Notes: generated by a model from the sequence alone, not told the origin. A DNA stretch of 64,000 nucleotides from Aquihabitans sp. G128 (GCF_019048865.1 NZ_CP077604.1:2232001-2296000), one strand, 5' to 3'. Counted from the first letter of the stretch, positions 17,375-26,881 are shown. Made by a program: numbers and translations.

Positions 17375-18307
17375 ATGCAGAACCAACACCGATCCCGCCG
17401 CTGGCGGACCCTGGCGGTCGTCGCGGCCGTCGGCGTCCTGGCCCTGGCGGGCTGCAGCGACAAGAAGTCCGACGGCGGCAGCTCGTCCGACGGCGACTCG
17501 GGCAGCTCCACCGCCGTCCGCATCAGCTCGCAGGACTTCAGCGAGCAGAAGACGCTGGCCCAGGTCTACGGCCAGTACCTGAAGGACCAGGGCTTCGACG
17601 TCACCATCCAGGACCCGATCGGGACCCGGACCCAGATCTTCGCCGCCCTCAAGAAGGGCAGCGTCGACCTGGTGCTCGACTACCAGGCCAGCGCCACCGT
17701 CGAGCTGAAGGGCAAGGGCTCCTCGGACGCCGACGAGACCTACAAGACGCTCACCGGCCTGCTCGAGAAGGACGACCTCGCCGCCGCCGACAAGGCCGAG
17801 GCCCAGGACGCCAACGCCCTGACCGCCCTCAAGAGCTGGGCCGACGAGAACGAGGTCACCAAGATCTCCGACCTCGCCGACCTCGACGGCCCCCTCACCC
17901 TGGGCGGCGCCCCCGAGTGCGCCGAGCGCCCCGACTGCCTCTTGGGCTACCAGGGCACCTACGGCTTGAAGGACCTCAAGTTCACCGCGGTCGACTACGG
18001 GCCCCCGCTCGTGGCCGCCCTCAAGGCCGACGAGATCCAGCTGGCCCAGTACGGCACCACCGCCCCGGAGATCTCCGACGGCACCATCGTCGCCCTCGAG
18101 GACGACAAGGGCCTGCAGAACGCCGAGAACGTCGTGCCGATCTACCGCTCGTCGATCGCCAGCGACAAGCTCACCAAGGCCCTCAACGCCATCAGCGCCA
18201 AGCTGACCACCAAGGACCTGGCCGAGTGGAACCAGGCCACCGACGTCGACAAGGAAGACCCCGCCGACGTGGCCCAGAAGTGGCTCGAGGACAACGGCTT
18301 CCTCTAG
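17375..18307 (+). CDS. Osmoprotectant substrate-binding lipoprotein (OpuCC/ProX-like)
   Basis: A 310-residue extracytoplasmic solute-binding protein. The signal peptide ends in the lipobox LALAGC, with lipidated Cys near residue 26. The mature protein starts with a Ser/Gly/Asp linker, then the ProX/OpuBC domain: VRISSQDFSEQKTLAQVYGQ, DYQASATVEL and QYGTTAPEISDG. The ATG (17375) has GGAGGG upstream. In this family aromatic residues cage the trimethylammonium group, but I cannot position the cage reliably. It ends the operon before a strong terminator. Confidence 0.9.
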   Translation: MQNQHRSRRWRTLAVVAAVGVLALAGCSDKKSDGGSSSDGDSGSSTAVRISSQDFSEQKTLAQVYGQYLKDQGFDVTIQDPIGTRTQIFAALKKGSVDLVLDYQASATVELKGKGSSDADETYKTLTGLLEKDDLAAADKAEAQDANALTALKSWADENEVTKISDLADLDGPLTLGGAPECAERPDCLLGYQGTYGLKDLKFTAVDYGPPLVAALKADEIQLAQYGTTAPEISDGTIVALEDDKGLQNAENVVPIYRSSIASDKLTKALNAISAKLTTKDLAEWNQATDVDKEDPADVAQKWLEDNGFL

Positions 18308-18337
18308 GCCCACCCGCTCACCGAGCAAACCGCCGAC

Positions 18338-18363
18338 GGCCGTCGCCCTCCGGGGCGGCGGCC
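18338..18363. terminator. Terminator between convergent genes
   Basis: GGCCGTCGCC (18338-18347) pairs with GGCGGCGGCC (18354-18363) over 10 bp with one G-U and a six-base loop. It lies after the osmoprotectant operon and before the convergent thioesterase gene. Confidence 0.65.
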
Positions 18364-18379
18364 GTCGCCGCGCCCGGGC

Positions 18380-19255
18380 TCAGGCCATGCGGGTGAAGAA
18401 CATCTGCTGGGTGGCGTAGGCCACCAGCTCGGGCCCGTCGGCGCCACGGGGGTCCCACACCGCGGCATCGACCGAGGCGTAGCCGTCGGCGGCCAGGTGG
18501 GCCCGGTAGTGGGCCAGCACCCAGCCGGGCGTGGCCGCGCCGAACAGGTGCACCGTGAGGTCGAGGCTCGGTGCGAACCAGCGGTCCTCGGTGGGCGAGA
18601 CCTTCTCGAACACCGCGCCGGGCATGACGTCGGCGAACACGAACCCGGTGAACGGGTCGAGCCGGCCGTCGGGGCCGACCGGCGGCTGCTCGAAGCGGAA
18701 CCAGGTGGCGCTCTGGGCCTCGTCGCGGACGCTGGTGGTGTCCCAGAACGGGTGCCCGAGCGCCGGCCGGCCCTCCAGCACCTCCTCCCAGAACGGGAAC
18801 TCGATGCGCTCGATGTCGCCCGCCTCGGGCGGGAACGGGTCGCGGAACGAGGGTTGGTCCTCGGCGGCGGGCACGTCGGGGTAGCGCAGCTCGGTGAACT
18901 CGAAGCCGGGGCGGGTGGTGCCGAAGACGGCCAGGGCGGTGAAGCCGGTGCTCCCGTCGGGCCCGTGCACGGTGGCCTGGGCCTGGGAGACCGAGCGGCC
19001 TCGACGGAGGACCTGCACGTCGACCAGCACCTCGCCGGCGGGCACCGGGCTCACGAACACCCCGTGGCAGGTGCGCAGCGCCTGCACCACGGCGCCCTCG
19101 TCGACGTGCAGCTCGGCGGCCATGGCCCGGGCGGCGATGGCGGCGAGCACGCCGCCCTGCGGCACCATCGCCAGCACCCACTCCGGGCCGATGGTGGCGG
19201 CGTAGCGCCCCTCGCCCACCGGCACCACGGTCGTTGAGTCCCACGGGTCGTTCAC
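18380..19255 (-). CDS. Acyl-CoA thioesterase-like double hot-dog protein
   Basis: A 291-residue protein with two predicted hot-dog domains in tandem (TesB/4HBT_3 type). The N-terminal half contains PQGGVLAAIAARAM, the helix that lies along the hot-dog sheet. The C-terminal half contains WFAPSLDLTVHLFG and GWVLAHYRAHLAADGYASVDAAVWD. Such enzymes hydrolyse acyl-CoA thioesters. The GTG start (19255) is 7 bases after TATCGT (19263-19268), favouring it over an upstream start. Substrate chain length is unknown. Confidence 0.72.
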   Translation of the reverse strand: MNDPWDSTTVVPVGEGRYAATIGPEWVLAMVPQGGVLAAIAARAMAAELHVDEGAVVQALRTCHGVFVSPVPAGEVLVDVQVLRRGRSVSQAQATVHGPDGSTGFTALAVFGTTRPGFEFTELRYPDVPAAEDQPSFRDPFPPEAGDIERIEFPFWEEVLEGRPALGHPFWDTTSVRDEAQSATWFRFEQPPVGPDGRLDPFTGFVFADVMPGAVFEKVSPTEDRWFAPSLDLTVHLFGAATPGWVLAHYRAHLAADGYASVDAAVWDPRGADGPELVAYATQQMFFTRMA

Positions 19256-19331
19256 CCGGGTGACGATACGAGCCGCTCCGTGGACCAGCAGCACGACTTC
19301 GGTCGCCCCGAGCGGCGGCCGACGGCGCCCG

Positions 19332-20180
19332 TCAGGTCGCAGCTCGTAGCCAGGCCAGCACCGCGTCGCGGTGCGGGGCCAGCCCGTTCATGGCGGTCAG
19401 CTCGGGAGGCTGGACCGCCAGGCGTGCGGCGAGGGAGGCGGCCAACGGGCGGTGGGCGGCCACCTGGTGGAACGGCACCTGCTGGACGCGGATCGTGAAC
19501 AGCACCGCGCCGGTCTGCGGCAGGCGGCGCAGGGTCTGGCGCTCGCTGCGCAGCCAGAAGCGGTCCCCCACCTCGTCGGCCGTGGCGGGCCGCGGGTCGA
19601 CCGGCGGGTCGGGCGAGAACAGGGCGGGGTCGTCGTGGACCGACCAGTTCCGCCGGGCCACCAGCACGTCGGGGCGCAGCCGGTCGAGGAAGCGGTCGAC
19701 CTTGTCGACCAGGTCGTCGGCGTAGCGGGGGACGGGCCCGTGGATGGCCGCCGCGCTGCCGCCGAGCTTGTCGGCCAGCCGCCAGTGCGACGGGAAGCAC
19801 AGCACGGCGGCGTCGAGGTGGTGGGCGCCGCCGTGCGGCACCATCAGCACCAGGTCCTCCTGCGTGCGGCGGGCGGCCACCTCCAGTGGGTGCCCGTCGG
19901 GGTGCACCGGCACCGTCGCGAGGTCGGGCCGGTGCGCCTGCTCCCAGGCCCGCACCAGGTCGAGCACCTCGGCTCCGGCCGCCTCGGTGCCGGGGAGGCA
20001 GCCGACCACCTCGTCGTGCTGCTCGGCCAGCAGCCGGTGGCGCTCGGCGAGCTCCTCGTCCCGGCGCTCGTCGGGCAGGAGCCACCGTGGCTCGGGGATG
20101 CGGCCGAGGCCCATGGCCAGCCACGGCGGCCCCTCGGCCGGGAGCGCGAGCTCGTCCAGCCAGGCCGGCGCCCCGGTCAC
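19332..20180 (-). CDS. DUF3445 heme-dependent oxidative N-demethylase-like protein
   Basis: A 282-residue protein of the DUF3445 family, known from the heme-dependent oxidative N-demethylase (HODM) enzymes that demethylate methylamines. Motifs: WLLPDERRDEELAERHRLLAEQ, VCFPSHWRLADKLGG, IHGPVPRYAD, RRNWSVHDDP, RSERQTLRRLPQTGAVLFTIR. The start GTG (20180) overlaps the stop of the Ser/Thr kinase gene as GTGA, so the two are translationally coupled. No dedicated reductase gene is adjacent, although a ferredoxin and its reductase occur at 60.5-62.0 kb. The true substrate is unknown. Confidence 0.8.
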   Translation of the reverse strand: MTGAPAWLDELALPAEGPPWLAMGLGRIPEPRWLLPDERRDEELAERHRLLAEQHDEVVGCLPGTEAAGAEVLDLVRAWEQAHRPDLATVPVHPDGHPLEVAARRTQEDLVLMVPHGGAHHLDAAVLCFPSHWRLADKLGGSAAAIHGPVPRYADDLVDKVDRFLDRLRPDVLVARRNWSVHDDPALFSPDPPVDPRPATADEVGDRFWLRSERQTLRRLPQTGAVLFTIRVQQVPFHQVAAHRPLAASLAARLAVQPPELTAMNGLAPHRDAVLAWLRAAT

Positions 20181-22369
20181 GGCAGCGGGAACGGGTCCGG
20201 GCTGAGCCACAGCGACGCGGCCACGAGCATGGCGGCCACCACCCAGAAGACCACGACCCGCTCGGTCGCGCCCCTCGGGCACCCAGCGGGCGGTGAGCTC
20301 GTCGAGGCCGAGCCCGGTGCGGAAGCGAGGGCTGCCGTCGCGCTGGGTCAGCACCGTCAGGCCCACGACGACGACACCGATGCCGCGCAGGACGAGGTCG
20401 AGCAGCGGCCGGGCCAGGTCGAACCGGTCCAAGCCGTACCAGCCGGCCACCAGCACGGCGCCGATCCCGATCAGCGGGGAGGAGCGGACGGTGCTGGAGA
20501 GGAGGTTGCGCACGAACCGGGCCGGCGCCAGGGCCCCGGGCGCCAGCCGCTTCTCGACCCAGCCCGACGCCACGCCGTGCTCGGCGCGGAGCCGGTGGGC
20601 CACCGAGTCGCCCAGCGTGGCGAGGGCGGGCAGCACCAGGAGCACCACGACGGCGAGGACCAGCACCGGCGCCGCCGAGCCGGCCGCCAGCGCCACCAGG
20701 AAGAGCGGCACGGTCAGCTTGCGCCGTCCCGGGCGGTGGGGGCCGACGGCCAGCGGCAGCCGCCCGTCGGCCGGCCGGTCGACGGAGGGGGCGGGCGCCG
20801 GCGGCGGCGGCGCCAGGCTCGACGGCGGCCGGGCCAGGGCGGTGCGCAGGTCGTGCTGCGGGGCCAGGTACCGGGACGGGTCGTACCGCGACGGGTCGGG
20901 GCGCGTGGCGTCGTCGAGCTCGGCGCGGCGCGAGCGCGGTGCGGGTCCCGTCGCGCCCGGCCGGCGCCGCGGCGAGGGTCCGGTCGACGTCGACGTCGCC
21001 GTCCGGGCCGGCCGTGAGGTCGGCCCCCCGGGCCACCGTGGCGTCGCCGTCCGGGACCGGTGACCACGCGGCGCCGGCCGCCACGCCGATGCCGCCCAGG
21101 CCGGCGGCCACCGCTCCCGGTCGGATGACCTCGGTGGCGCCGGTGGGCTCGTGCTCGGCGAGGGCGGCCTCGCCCGCGGGCTCGTCGAGGTCGTCGGCGT
21201 CGTCGTCGGTCCAGCGGGGATCGCCGGCCGGGGCCACGGCGACCGGGTCGGAGGGCCGCCACTCGTCGCCGTCGTCGGGCTCGTCGGGATCGGCGCTCGG
21301 GGCCGACGGCGGGTGGACCAGCCGGCCGGGTGCCGGGTCGGGCTCCGCCGGGGGCGGCGGCACGGTGTCGAGCAGGATCGAGCGGGGGCCGTCGGGCAGG
21401 CGGCTGATCCCGAGCCGGGACAGGAAGGCGTCGAGGTCCTGGGGCCGGTGGCCCGGCTCCAGCTCGAGGCCGTCGAGGATGGCGTCGCTGACCGGCTTGG
21501 AGATGGCCGGGTTCAGCCGGTGCGGCGAGGGCAGCACGGCGCCGCCGTCGCGCTTCGAGCGCCGAGACCGGCACCTTGCCGGTGGCCAGGCGGTAGCAGG
21601 TGGCGGCCAAGCCGTAGACGTCGGTGGAAGGGCCGAAGCGGCCCTCGCCGCGGTACTGCTCGATGGGCGCGTAGCCCGGCGTGACCACCCGGGTCATGCC
21701 CACCGTCTGGTCCTGGTCGTAGTCGCGGGCCAGGCCGAAGTCGATCACCACGATGCGCCCGTGGTGGGTCATCATCACGTTCGACGGGTTGACGTCGCGG
21801 TGCAGCACCCCGGCCGCGTGCACGGGCCGGAGGGCCGCCGCCACCCGTCCGGCCACGTCGAGCACCTCGGCTTCGGGGAAGGCCTTGCCGCGCTGCTGGA
21901 GCAGCTCGATCAGGGTCCGCCCCTCGAGGAGCTCCATCACCAGGTACGCCGTGCCGTGCTCCTCGAACACCTCGTAGACCCGGACGATCCCGGGGTGGGT
22001 GAAGCGGGCCAGCACCCGGGCCTCGCGCAGGAACCGATCCCGGGCGGCGCGGAACCCGGCCCGGCCCTGAGGCGGCGTCAGCACCAGGGAGCCGTGGCGC
22101 ACGGCCGACTCGGGGAACAGCTCCTTCATGGCCACCCGGCGCTGGAGGCGCCGGTCGCCCACGTCGTAGGTGATGCCGAACCCGCCGCGGCCGATCACCC
22201 GGAGGATCTGGTAGCGGCCGTCGGACAGCCGGGCGCCCTCGACCAGCTCGGCGGCGGCGGCGAGCTGCTGCCCGCACCACGCGCAGACGAGCCAGGCGTC
22301 GCCGACCTCGTGGCCGCACTGCGGGCACCGGTCACCGGGGAGCGCCGCAGGAGCGTCAGAGGGGTCCAC
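20177..22369 (-). CDS. Zinc-ribbon Ser/Thr protein kinase with C-terminal membrane domain, frameshifted three times
   Basis: A 730-residue (reconstructed) receptor-type kinase. A double zinc ribbon comes first (CPQCG and CAWCG, about residues 16-38). The kinase domain follows (about 50-330): glycine loop IGRGGFGITYD, VAMKE lysine, catalytic HRDVNPSN, DFG in VIDFGLARD, and TPGYAPIEQY. Then come a long Asp/Pro-rich linker and four to five membrane helices. The frame breaks at an extra A in CTCGAAG (21554-21555), a lost CG (about 20929-20932) and an extra G (C run 20271-20274). These corrections sum to zero and restore one protein. The GTG start (22369) is 9 bases after TACGCT. It overlaps the DUF3445 gene. 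Confidence 0.8.
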
Positions 22370-22466
22370 GGACCGCACAGCGTACGGCGGTGACGGGGAC
22401 GACCGGGGTCGGGAACCAGGTCGTGGCGGCCGGCGTCACAGCCCGACCCGCTCCCAGGAGGCCTCC

Positions 22467-23543
22467 ATGTCCGTCTCTCGCCTGCGCCGCTCCGCCCCGC
22501 CCCGCAGCTCCGCCGCCCGCCCCGCCGGCCGCAGCCGAGCCCTCACGATCCTCGGTGCGGTGGTCGCCCTGGTGGCCGTGGCCGCGGTCATCGGCAGCCA
22601 CGCCGACGACGGCACCGATCACTCGAAGGCGGCCGCCCAGCGGACCACCGCCGGGAGCCGCGCCGGGGCCGACTCGGCGGTCAGCGACCAGCTGGCGGAC
22701 GCCCCGGAGGCGTCGACGACCGTCGCCGCCCCGTCGACGGGAGACGCCGACCGTGCCGTCGACGAGGGCGCCGCCAGCTCCGGCGGCACCGCCGCGGCCG
22801 ACCAGGTCCAGCCGGTCGGCGCACCGGCGGACGCCAAGATCATCCGCACCGGGTCGCTCCAGGTCCGGGTCCAGGCCGGCTCGTTCGCCGACGGCACGGC
22901 GGGGCTCACCCGCATCGCCACCGGCCTGGGCGGGTTCGTGTCGGCCAGCGAGATCTCCTCGTTCGAGGACGACCCGAGCGGCACGCTCACCCTGCGGATC
23001 CCCGCCGACCAGTTCGACAAGGCGGTCGCCGAGATCGGGAAGCTGGGCACCGTGCAGGCCCTCACCACCGGCAGCCAGGACGTGACCGGCGAGTACACCG
23101 ACGTCGCCTCCCGCCTCAAGGCCCTCCAGGCCGAGCGCGAGCAGATCAACCTGGTGCTCAGCCGGGCCCAGTCGATCCCCGACATCCTCTCGGTGCGGGA
23201 TCGCCTCGCCGCCGTGCAGGGCGAGATCGAGCAGGCCCAGGGCCGCCAGAAGGTCCTCGACGACCAGACCTCGCTCTCGACGCTCACCGTCCAGCTGTCC
23301 GAGAAGGGCTCCGCCACCTCGGTGACCAAGCCGGCGCCCGAGCGCACCGGCCTCGCCAAGCTGTGGCACGACGGGGTCGACCGCTTCACCGACGGCGGCC
23401 GATCGATCGCCCTCGGCCTCGCCACCCTCGCCCCCTGGCTGCTGCTCGCCCTCGTGCTGTGGCTCCCGGCCCGCCTGCTCTGGCGCCGGCTCGCTCCCGT
23501 GGCGCCGGCGGCACCCGCCACCCCCGCCACCGCGGCTGACTGA
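22467..23543 (+). CDS. DUF4349 membrane-anchored protein
   Basis: A 358-residue protein. An Arg-rich N-terminus and a signal-anchor helix (about 26-44) lead to a Thr/Ala-rich linker. The DUF4349 domain (about 125-300) begins AKIIRTGSLQVRV and contains GGFVSASEISS and a coiled coil (LKALQAEREQINLVLSRAQ...). A C-terminal helix (about 320-340) anchors it again. The family is thought to sit outside the membrane; no enzymatic activity is established. The ATG has AGGAG upstream. The gene is divergent from the kinase. Confidence 0.82.
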   Translation: MSVSRLRRSAPPRSSAARPAGRSRALTILGAVVALVAVAAVIGSHADDGTDHSKAAAQRTTAGSRAGADSAVSDQLADAPEASTTVAAPSTGDADRAVDEGAASSGGTAAADQVQPVGAPADAKIIRTGSLQVRVQAGSFADGTAGLTRIATGLGGFVSASEISSFEDDPSGTLTLRIPADQFDKAVAEIGKLGTVQALTTGSQDVTGEYTDVASRLKALQAEREQINLVLSRAQSIPDILSVRDRLAAVQGEIEQAQGRQKVLDDQTSLSTLTVQLSEKGSATSVTKPAPERTGLAKLWHDGVDRFTDGGRSIALGLATLAPWLLLALVLWLPARLLWRRLAPVAPAAPATPATAAD

Positions 23544-23546
23544 TCG

Positions 23547-24434
23547 CTACGGCTGGAGCCGAGGTCGGAGCCAGGCCACGGTGTCCTTCCACGGCGCCAG
23601 GCTCGGGTCGAGCACCGTGAAGTGGTCGCCGTCGAACGGGGCCAGCACCACGTCGTCGCCAGCGTCCTCGGCCGCGGCCACGAAGCGCTGCGACTGGCTG
23701 AACGGCACGTTGCCGTCCTGGCGGCCGTGGACGCAGCGCACCGGCACCCCCGACGGCAGCCGCTCGATGGGCGACGCCAGGTCGTAGCGCTCCCCCACCG
23801 CTGCGGGCTCGCCGCCCAGCAGGTCCTGCGTCGCCGTGCCGCCCACGCCGTCGGCGGCGGCGCGACGCAGGTCGAGCACCCCTGCCTGGCTCACCACGGC
23901 GATGGGCCGCACCTCGGGGGCCGCTCCTGGCGCGTCGCTCGGCAGGCCGGGGCGGTCGGCGATCCAGGCGGCGAGGTGGCCGCCTGCCGAGTGCCCGGCC
24001 ACGGCGACCCGGGCCATGTCGACCGGGACGCCGTCGGCGGCGAGCGGCGCGAGGTGGTCCACGGCGGCGGCCACGTCGTCGAAGGTGCCCGGCCAGCCGC
24101 CGCCGTCCTCGCCCACCCGCCGATACTCGATGTTCCACACCGCCCAGCGCCGGTCCCGGGCGTCGGCCGCCAGGTCGTCCATGAGGCTGAGGTCGTACTC
24201 GGCCCTCCAGAAGCCGCCGTGCACCAGGACCAGCACCGGGAACGGGCCCTCCCCGTTCGGCAGCCACAGGTCGCCGAACTGCGAGTCGCCCGGCCCGTAG
24301 GCCTTCCGCTCCGGCCCGGCGCCGTCGGCGGTGGACGACGCCTCGCTCGAGCCGCACGCCGCGGCCAGCAGCGGCAGGGCGGCGGTGACGCCCAGGAACC
24401 GGCGTCGGGTCCAGCGGCCGTCGGGGAGCGTCAC
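23547..24434 (-). CDS. Tat-exported alpha/beta-hydrolase lipoprotein
   Basis: A 295-residue secreted hydrolase. The N-terminus has a twin-arginine signal (WTRRRFLGV) and lipobox LLAAAC, so it is probably Tat-exported and lipid-anchored. The catalytic domain has the oxyanion motif HGGFW, nucleophile elbow GHSAGG, an Asp in VHGRQDGNVP and a His in DGDHFTV. This is the carboxylesterase/peptidase-like (BD-FAE, COesterase) arrangement. The start is GTG 24434. It converges almost end-to-end with the DUF4349 gene. Substrate unknown. Confidence 0.82.
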   Translation of the reverse strand: MTLPDGRWTRRRFLGVTAALPLLAAACGSSEASSTADGAGPERKAYGPGDSQFGDLWLPNGEGPFPVLVLVHGGFWRAEYDLSLMDDLAADARDRRWAVWNIEYRRVGEDGGGWPGTFDDVAAAVDHLAPLAADGVPVDMARVAVAGHSAGGHLAAWIADRPGLPSDAPGAAPEVRPIAVVSQAGVLDLRRAAADGVGGTATQDLLGGEPAAVGERYDLASPIERLPSGVPVRCVHGRQDGNVPFSQSQRFVAAAEDAGDDVVLAPFDGDHFTVLDPSLAPWKDTVAWLRPRLQP

Positions 24435-24556
24435 GACCCCACGACGGGGTCGATGCGGCCGCTCCCCGTCCCGAACGGCCCGGCGGGGACGACCGGTGGA
24501 CGGCCGTCGGAGAGCGAGAGCCCGGCCGTGGTCATCTGCGTGTTCTACTCGTCGTC

Positions 24557-25537
24557 GTGCTCGAGCGACCGTCGTCCGCCGCGTCCCTTCCCGACCGGGT
24601 CCGCTCGGCCGCGGCTGCGGTGGCGCAGCGTTCGACGTTCGTCACCATCGACGACCGCGCGCTGGCGGCCTACGCCGCCACCATCCCGGTGGAGCAGGCC
24701 TGCCGGCCGACGCTGGCGCCCGGCGACCTGCCCGCGGTCGACCGGGCCGGCCTGGTCGCGTGGGTCGTCACGGTCAACGCCGTGAACTTCGGCTCCGGCT
24801 TCTTCCCCGTCCTGGCGAAGCGGCCCGGCCTGTCGGGCTCGCGTTCGGTCTTCGCCTGCCTGCAGGACCGCTTCGACCGGCAGGGCCCGCTCACGGTGGA
24901 CGACCTGCGGGCGGCCACCGTCGAGGGGTGCACGGCCCTGTTCGAGCAGGAGCCCGGCGGTCCGGCCACCGAGCTGATGGCGTGGTTCGCGTCGGCCTGG
25001 CGATCCCTGGGCGAGGCCCTGGCCGACCGCTGGGACGGCTCGTTCGAGGACCTGGTGGCGTCGGCCGAGGGCTCGGCAGCCACCTTGGCCGAGCTCCTGG
25101 CCGGCATCGACGGCTGGGACGACGTGGCCGAGCACGGCGGCGAGCCCGTCCCCCTCTTCAAGCGGGCCCAGATCACCGGCGCCCACCTGGCCATGGCCTT
25201 CGCCGGCACCGGGCCGGGCCGCTTCGACGACCTCGACCGGTTGACGATCTTCGCCGACAACCTCGTGCCCCACGTGCTGCGGGTCGACGGCGTGCTGCGC
25301 TTCGAGCCCGACCTGGTGGCCCGCATCGAGGCCGGCGAGCTGCTGGCGCCGGGCTCGCCCGAAGAGGTCGAGATCCGAGCCGTGGCCGTCCACGCCAGCG
25401 AGCTGCTGGTGCAGCAGCTGCGGGCCGACGGCCACCCCGCCACCGCCATGGGGCTCGACCAGGTGCTGTGGAGCCGCGGCGGGGAGCCCCGCTACAAGGC
25501 CCGACCCCGCCACCGGGCCCGCACCACCGCCTACTGA
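24557..25537 (+). CDS. Queuosine 5'-phosphate N-glycosylase/hydrolase family protein (DUF2419, Qng1-like)
   Basis: A 326-residue member of the queuosine salvage family (DUF2419). Eukaryotic Qng1 releases queuine base from queuosine 5'-monophosphate. Diagnostic motifs are NAVNFGSGFFP, LFKRAQITGAHL, LTIFADNLVPHVLR and AMGLDQVLWSRG near the C-terminus. Length matches the family. The start GTG 24557 gives MLERPSSAASLPDRVRS. Its last 7 bases overlap the convergent DUF983 gene. No queuosine biosynthesis or transport gene is visible in the window, consistent with a pure salvage role. Confidence 0.85.
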   Translation: MLERPSSAASLPDRVRSAAAAVAQRSTFVTIDDRALAAYAATIPVEQACRPTLAPGDLPAVDRAGLVAWVVTVNAVNFGSGFFPVLAKRPGLSGSRSVFACLQDRFDRQGPLTVDDLRAATVEGCTALFEQEPGGPATELMAWFASAWRSLGEALADRWDGSFEDLVASAEGSAATLAELLAGIDGWDDVAEHGGEPVPLFKRAQITGAHLAMAFAGTGPGRFDDLDRLTIFADNLVPHVLRVDGVLRFEPDLVARIEAGELLAPGSPEEVEIRAVAVHASELLVQQLRADGHPATAMGLDQVLWSRGGEPRYKARPRHRARTTAY

Positions 25538-26007
25538 CCCGGGCGCGCCCCGCCGCCGTCGTCGCCCGCCGGGTCGACCGCGTCGGCGGCGTCGACGATC
25601 TCCTGCAGCTCCAGCGGCGTCATGGCCAGGTCGATGGCCGCCCACGCCGTCTGCGACCACGGGTACAGCAGCACCGGCAGGCTCAGCCCGGTGACGATGG
25701 CGAGGACGATCGGCAGGATGAGCCCGCCCTGGGGGTGGCCGCTCTTCCAGAGGATGAACGCCATGATCCCCACGAAGTGCACGGTCTCCAGCGCCATGAA
25801 GTTGAGGAACCAGGCCCCCAGGAAGAACCCCGGCTCGCGCTCGAACCGGTAGCCGCACGTGGGGCACCGGTCCTTGAGCCGGAACCGGTGCACGAACAGG
25901 GCGCCGCCCCCGCAGCGCGGGCAGCGCCGCCGCAGGCCGCGCTTGACCATCACCTGCCACGTGGGCGGCGGCCCCAGCACGTCCTCGACCTCGAAGGTCC
26001 GGTCCAT
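25531..26007 (-). CDS. DUF983 membrane protein with zinc ribbon
   Basis: A 158-residue DUF983 protein. A CPRCGGG...CPTCGY zinc ribbon (about residues 28-55) precedes two long hydrophobic helices (GFFLGAWFLNFMALETVHFVG and LPIVLAIVTGLSLPVLLYPW). The C-terminal tail is acidic. The ATG at 26007 follows GGGAGG; an alternative ATG lies three codons upstream. The function of the family is not established. Confidence 0.82.
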   Translation of the reverse strand: MDRTFEVEDVLGPPPTWQVMVKRGLRRRCPRCGGGALFVHRFRLKDRCPTCGYRFEREPGFFLGAWFLNFMALETVHFVGIMAFILWKSGHPQGGLILPIVLAIVTGLSLPVLLYPWSQTAWAAIDLAMTPLELQEIVDAADAVDPAGDDGGGARPGQ

Positions 26008-26099
26008 CGCCCCCATCCTCCCCCGTCCGGCCGCCCGTCGCCCCCAGGGGCCAGAAGTCGTTGCCGGGCAACGACGATCGACGTCCGGTCGGCGCGCCG

Positions 26100-26831
26100 T
26101 CAGGTGAGGGTGACGGGGCCGGCGTCGGGGGGCGGGACGCCGAAGGCGGTGGCGACGTCTCGCGGGACCACGGGCTCGGTGGTGGGGTGGGCGGCGGTGA
26201 TGCGGTCGAGGCGGAACCAGCGGGCGGCGTCGCGGCGCCGGCACCAGGCCAGGAGGTGCCAGTGGAAGCCGTCGTGGGCCAGGCCCAGCGCCTCGACCGG
26301 GCGGCGGATGCTGGTCGCGCCCTCGGCGTCGACGTAGTCGACGAGCACCACGGTGCCCGTGCGGACCGCCTCCTCGACCGCCCGCTGGGCCGACCGTGGC
26401 GCGCTCGCGCCACCGGCCTCGGCTCCGGGGCTCCCGGTCGCGGCGCCGCGCACCCACACCCGACCGGCCAGCGTCTCGGCCGCGTCACGGGCCCGCTCCG
26501 GCACCACGCCCACCAACTTGGTGAGCGCCCGGCGGCCGTCTGCGGCGAAGGGCTGGTCGTCGGCCCGGGCCAGGGCGACGGCCACCGCGATGGCCTCGCC
26601 CACGGTGAAGGTCACCGGCGGCAGGGTGGCGGCTGCGTCGAGCACGTAACCACCGCCGGGACCGCCGATGCCGGCGATGGGCACCCCGCCCTCCTGCAGG
26701 GCGGTGACGTCGCGCTTGATGGTGCGGGTGGCGACCTCGAACCGGTCGGCCAGCGCCGCCGCCGTCAGGCCCCGGGGACCGGCGGCGCGGAGGGCCTCGC
26801 CGATGGCGTGCAGGCGGTCGGTCCGGTTCAC
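26100..26831 (-). CDS. YafY-type WYL-domain transcriptional regulator
   Basis: A 243-residue regulator. The N-terminal DeoR-like helix-turn-helix (about 1-55) contains LADRFEVATRTIKRDVTALQ. The WYL domain follows (about 125-240): VLVDYVDAEGATSIRRPVEALGLAHDGFHWHLLAWCRRRDAARWFRLDRI. The GTG at 26831 is 7 bases from a TAGGGT box. A GTG at 26837 almost touches the box and is unlikely. It is divergent from an alpha/beta hydrolase gene, with an inverted repeat between them (26862-26881). Likely autoregulator and controller of the hydrolase. Confidence 0.85.
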   Translation of the reverse strand: MNRTDRLHAIGEALRAAGPRGLTAAALADRFEVATRTIKRDVTALQEGGVPIAGIGGPGGGYVLDAAATLPPVTFTVGEAIAVAVALARADDQPFAADGRRALTKLVGVVPERARDAAETLAGRVWVRGAATGSPGAEAGGASAPRSAQRAVEEAVRTGTVVLVDYVDAEGATSIRRPVEALGLAHDGFHWHLLAWCRRRDAARWFRLDRITAAHPTTEPVVPRDVATAFGVPPPDAGPVTLT

Positions 26832-26861
26832 GCCCACGACCCTAGGCAGATCTCCCGAGAC

Positions 26862-26881
26862 GGTGACAGGACGGTGTCACC
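26862..26881. promoter_or_regulatory. Inverted repeat operator for the WYL regulator
   Basis: GGTGACA (26862-26868) and TGTCACC (26875-26881) form perfect 7-bp arms around a 6-base spacer. It lies between the WYL regulator and its divergent hydrolase gene, 22 bases before the hydrolase ATG. Confidence 0.55.
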
